Assembly (NCBI GenBank): GCA_964565645.1 | Contig: CAZMFQ010000004.1 | Location: 62,001-126,000, forward strand | Direction: 5' to 3' | Origin: JAHIQC01 sp964565645 | Lineage (GTDB): Bacteria; Actinomycetota; Coriobacteriia; Anaerosomatales; JAHIQC01 | DNA length: 64,000 nucleotides | Part shown: positions 61,590 through 64,000 of the stretch, piece after piece | Layout: the number at the start of each line of letters is the position of its first letter | How positions within the stretch are numbered: the first letter of the stretch is position 1 | Notes under the pieces: generated by a model | What the model was told of the DNA's origin: nothing | Seen by the model: only the letters and a program-made list of their open reading frames with translations | Database searches by the model: none | Translations under genes and position numbers: made by a program

Positions 61590-62432
61590 ATGTGTCAGTT
61601 CTGCGTACAGCACGGCGACGGACAGCGGTGGTATCTCAACGCCGAGAACTACGTCGCCGACCTGGAGAGCGACATCGAGCGACACGAGTACGTGGTCGGG
61701 TTCGTGAAGGGCTTCGAGAGGATGCGCGACCGGGCGAACATGGCGACCAAGCTGCTCGACGTCGCACCCGAGCGGCTGACGGCCCCCGTCCGCGAGCGCA
61801 TAACCCGTAACCAGCAGGAACACCACTTCGGCCAGCCGGTGCCCATCGAGGAGTGCGAGCGCGTCTTCGGACTCGCGACGTCGATCGTGCAGCTCCCCTG
61901 CGTCTGCCGCAACGCGGCGGGCACGCCCGAGCAGGGCTTCTGCCTCGCGGTCACGGCGCTCCCCATGGACGCCACCCTCAAAGAGGCGTTCAGCGGATTC
62001 ACCGACGGCCCAGATACCGCCGGTCTGCAGCGCCTCACAAAAGACGAGGCGATGGCCGTGCTCCGGCGCTGCGAGTCCGAAGGGCTCATGCACTCGGTCT
62101 GGACGTTCAAGACGCCGTTCATCGGTGCCATATGCAACTGCGACATCGGCTCTGGCTGCATGGCCATGAACATGACGGTCGGTCACGACATCAAGGTGAT
62201 GTGGCGCGGCGAGTCGGTCATAGCCCTGTCCGCCGAGGAGTGCACCGGATGCCGCGCGTGCGTGAAGCACTGCCCGTTCGGGGCGATCGACGCACCCGCC
62301 GAGAGGGGCGCGCCCGTCACCATCCGAATGCGCGACTGCTACGGCTGCGGCGTGTGCCGCGCGGTCTGCCGCACCGGTGCGCTCTCACTCGTGCCGCGTG
62401 AGACGGTCCCCGAGGTGGCGCTGCTGTGGTGA
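61590..62432 (+). CDS. Multi-cluster 4Fe-4S protein
   Basis: A 280-residue soluble protein. An N-terminal CxxC (MCQFCVQHG) is followed by two partial cysteine groups (LPCVCRN...GFC and ICNCDIGSGC) and a C-terminal pair of ferredoxin clusters: CTGCRACVKHCPFGAI and CYGCGVCRAVC. The last two bind two [4Fe-4S] clusters; the earlier cysteines may bind another. The architecture suggests electron transfer in an anaerobic enzyme complex, but no partner gene is adjacent. Start ATG 61590 with GGAG upstream. It overlaps the crcB gene by 4 nt. Confidence 0.8.
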   Translation: MCQFCVQHGDGQRWYLNAENYVADLESDIERHEYVVGFVKGFERMRDRANMATKLLDVAPERLTAPVRERITRNQQEHHFGQPVPIEECERVFGLATSIVQLPCVCRNAAGTPEQGFCLAVTALPMDATLKEAFSGFTDGPDTAGLQRLTKDEAMAVLRRCESEGLMHSVWTFKTPFIGAICNCDIGSGCMAMNMTVGHDIKVMWRGESVIALSAEECTGCRACVKHCPFGAIDAPAERGAPVTIRMRDCYGCGVCRAVCRTGALSLVPRETVPEVALLW

Positions 62433-62818
62433 GCGGGCAGACCGGCGTCAATGTGATCGCGGTCGCGGCGGGCGGCGCAGCCGGCTCCGTGCTGCGCTAC
62501 GCCGTCGCGCAGTGGGTCGTGGGCCGGTTCGGCCCGACGGTGCCGTGGCACACGCTCGTCGTCAATGTCACCGGAGCGTTCCTGCTCGGGATGCTCATGG
62601 CGCTGGCGACCGAGCGCGGGGTGGTCTCCGAGCCCTGGCGGCTGCTTCTGGGCGTGGGGCTCCTCGGCGGGTACACGACCTTCTCGACGTTCGCGTTCGA
62701 ATCGGTCGAGCTGTTCGCCGAACACGCGCCGGTCCTGGGCGTCGCCTACGCGCTCGGTGGCGTGATAGCGGGCGTGCTCGCGGCATGGCTGGGAATCGCC
62801 GCGGGACGTTCGATCTGA
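62429..62818 (+). CDS. crcB: CrcB/FluC fluoride channel
   Basis: A 129-residue four-helix membrane protein. Family motifs are GGAAGSVLRY near the N-terminus, GTFL-like LVVNVTGAFLLGML and GGYTTFSTFAFE. CrcB exports fluoride as a dual-topology dimer. The start is GTG 62429, overlapping the preceding stop; a GTG at 62426 is also possible. Only one copy is present here, as expected for a homodimer. No fluoride riboswitch is seen upstream. Confidence 0.92.
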   Translation: MSGQTGVNVIAVAAGGAAGSVLRYAVAQWVVGRFGPTVPWHTLVVNVTGAFLLGMLMALATERGVVSEPWRLLLGVGLLGGYTTFSTFAFESVELFAEHAPVLGVAYALGGVIAGVLAAWLGIAAGRSI

Positions 62819-62828
62819 CGCGGGGCGA

Positions 62829-63497
62829 TCAGTCCCTGCGCGCGATGGAGTCGCGCACGACCCACGCGAACAGACACGCGGCGGCGAACAGGCAGCCCAC
62901 GATCGCAAAGAACGGCGCCTGTATCTCGAACGCTGAGTTCAGGACCGGGTTGTCCGGGTGCAGCGCCCGGGCCTCGGCGTTGGCGAACACGCGGACGTAG
63001 AGCAGGATCCACATGAGCGCCGCGAACACCACGTCACCGAGCGCGCGCAGCTTGTCTGACTCGAGGATCCGGTCGAACAGCAGCAGGGCCGCAAGCGCGA
63101 TGAGCAGGATGAACTGCGTCATCAGCCTCGGGTCCGACTGGATGACGATCAGCGGCGACTGCTGTGAGCCGGTGAAGTCCCAGGTGCTCATGGCGGCGAT
63201 CACGCCGAGCACGGTGTTGATGAGCCACAGCGGCGCCGCGACCGTCCGGAACCCGGCGCCCCAACGGTACAGGTCGCGTCTGGATGTGAGCAGGTAGCCG
63301 GCCGCGAACAGCCCCATGAGCGTGAACGAGGCCATGTTGACCCAGGTCGAGCCGCCGTGGAACATCGGCAGGCGGACCTTCTCGCCGAGGCCTTCGACCG
63401 GAGGTATGAGGTTCGTGAGCAGAAGCGCGGCGATCACAAACACGACCGCCGCGGCAAAGATCGCCGTACGCTTCTCGGGGCTCATCATCCTGGGCAT
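62829..63497 (-). CDS. Polytopic membrane protein of unknown function
   Basis: A 222-residue protein with about six membrane helices. Start ATG 63497 has GGAGG upstream, and the -10 TAGAAT (63535-63530) lies about 33 bp further up. MFHGGSTWVNMASFTLMGL is a distinctive conserved-looking block, reminiscent of cytochrome-assembly permeases but not diagnostic. It follows an ABC-2 permease gene, so it may belong to an export module. I cannot name it. Confidence 0.65.
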   Translation of the reverse strand: MPRMMSPEKRTAIFAAAVVFVIAALLLTNLIPPVEGLGEKVRLPMFHGGSTWVNMASFTLMGLFAAGYLLTSRRDLYRWGAGFRTVAAPLWLINTVLGVIAAMSTWDFTGSQQSPLIVIQSDPRLMTQFILLIALAALLLFDRILESDKLRALGDVVFAALMWILLYVRVFANAEARALHPDNPVLNSAFEIQAPFFAIVGCLFAAACLFAWVVRDSIARRD

Positions 63498-63529
63498 CGC
63501 GACCTCCGCTTCGTAGGCTCGTCCGCGCC

Positions 63530-63535
63530 ATTCTA
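63530..63535 (-). promoter_or_regulatory. Candidate -10 element TAGAAT
   Basis: TAGAAT on the minus strand, about 33 bp upstream of the membrane-protein ATG at 63497. A weak CTGCAA lies 17 bp further upstream as a -35. It would drive the membrane protein gene independently of the ABC-2 permease. Confidence 0.4.
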
Positions 63536-63569
63536 TCAGCGCGGCGCTCCCATTGCAGAGGTCGGGGCG

Positions 63570-64000
63570 CTACCCGGCCGCCATCTGCGCCTGGACCCTG
63601 CGGGCCACGAGACCGATGAGCGGGACGAGCGCGATCGTGATCCCGACCGCCACGGTGAGTTCCACCCAGACCTCGGATATCGAACCGCCCATGATCGAGA
63701 CGCGCCAGATCGGCTCCAGGATCCAGTACAGCGGGAACAGCTTCGCGATCCACTGCGGCCACTCAGGGAAGATGTAGAACAGCGTCGGCGCGAACAAGAA
63801 GATGCCGAGCCCCTTGACCAGGCCGAACATCATCGCCGAGTCCTTCGCGAACGTGCCGATGAGCAGACCGATCATCGAAGACAGGCAGGCTGCCACGACC
63901 ACGACCACGAGCACCTGCGCCCAGTTCGATCCCAGGGCGGAGTTGAGCAGCAGGGTGGTCGCGGCAAGCACGGTGGCGAGCAGCACACCCAGGAGCCACT
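63570..64000 (-). CDS. ABC-2-type transporter permease (N-terminal part beyond window)
   Basis: The frame enters from the right edge without a start; 143 residues are visible to the stop. It contains about five hydrophobic segments: a first near the edge, a second VLVVVVVAACLSSMIGLLIG, then GLGIFLFAPTLFYIFPEWPQWIA, and a last VAVGITIALVPLIGLVARR. The FPLYWILEPIW loop is typical of ABC-2 permeases. The ATPase partner is presumably just beyond the window. Confidence 0.75.
   Translation of the reverse strand, partial: WLLGVLLATVLAATTLLLNSALGSNWAQVLVVVVVAACLSSMIGLLIGTFAKDSAMMFGLVKGLGIFLFAPTLFYIFPEWPQWIAKLFPLYWILEPIWRVSIMGGSISEVWVELTVAVGITIALVPLIGLVARRVQAQMAAG

Overview
The window is a uniformly GC-rich stretch of a bacterial chromosome, densely packed with genes and with many 1-4 nt start/stop overlaps and frequent GTG or TTG starts. 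It shows no tRNA, rRNA, insertion sequence, phage gene or CRISPR array. The gene content suggests an Actinomycetota lineage, most likely a Coriobacteriia-like anaerobe or facultative organism: menaquinone by the futalosine route (mqnE, mqnA, mqnC), NDH-2, a B12-riboswitch-controlled corrinoid importer, LIV and OpuC transporters, Cys-rich redox proteins and a ferredoxin:thioredoxin-reductase-like protein. The taxonomic placement is inference; no marker rRNA is present.

Layout. 1-2059 (minus): a partial quinate-5-dehydrogenase-like gene, its overlapping HTH regulator, and coaX. 2254-5775 (plus): an OmpR/PhoB-type two-component system followed by a CreD-like membrane protein. 5756-10979 (minus): a YhaN/YhaO-type SbcCD-like repair pair, bioY behind a BirA-type operator, and an RDD protein. 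11096-12067 (plus): SpoIIM-like protein. 12091-33702 (minus) is one long co-oriented run. In order of transcription it holds tilS-hpt-ftsH, a phospholipase-C-like gene, a GAF sensor kinase and NarL regulator, folE-folP-folK, panB-panC, nadA-nadB-nadC, a short leader ORF and dedA, birA, and the membrane-protein/DUF4129/DUF4350/MoxR/DUF58 cluster.

33742-38207 (minus): a C_GCAxxG_C_C redox protein and a four-gene osmoprotectant ABC operon. 38453-44551 (plus): a menaquinone (futalosine) operon of mqnE, a lipoprotein gene, mqnA, mqnC, a diverged MTA-phosphorylase-family gene and an MTA/SAH-deaminase-family amidohydrolase. 44626-49622 (minus): branched-chain amino acid ABC operon livK-H-M-G-F with a strong hairpin after livK. 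49945-51414 (plus): nfeD and an SPFH protein. 51547-52457 (minus): glutaredoxin and an unusual FTR-Rieske fusion. 52620-55603 (plus): NDH-2, WalJ-type metallo-hydrolase and an SGNH-like lipoprotein. 55618-60114 (minus): EamA exporter, B12 riboswitch plus terminator, and btuF-btuC-btuD-like genes. 60290-64000: an Lrp/AsnC regulator, an unknown gene, a multi-cluster Fe-S protein, a CrcB fluoride channel, and an unknown membrane protein with a truncated ABC-2 permease.

Functional themes: cofactor synthesis and uptake dominate (pantothenate/CoA, NAD, folate, biotin, menaquinone, B12). The biotin circuit is closed within the window, with a BirA carrying an HTH domain and a BirA-like operator at bioY. 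The most unusual pieces are the FTR-Rieske fusion with its glutaredoxin partner, and the menaquinone operon carrying a phosphorylase-like and a deaminase-like gene where the hydrolase MqnB would be expected.
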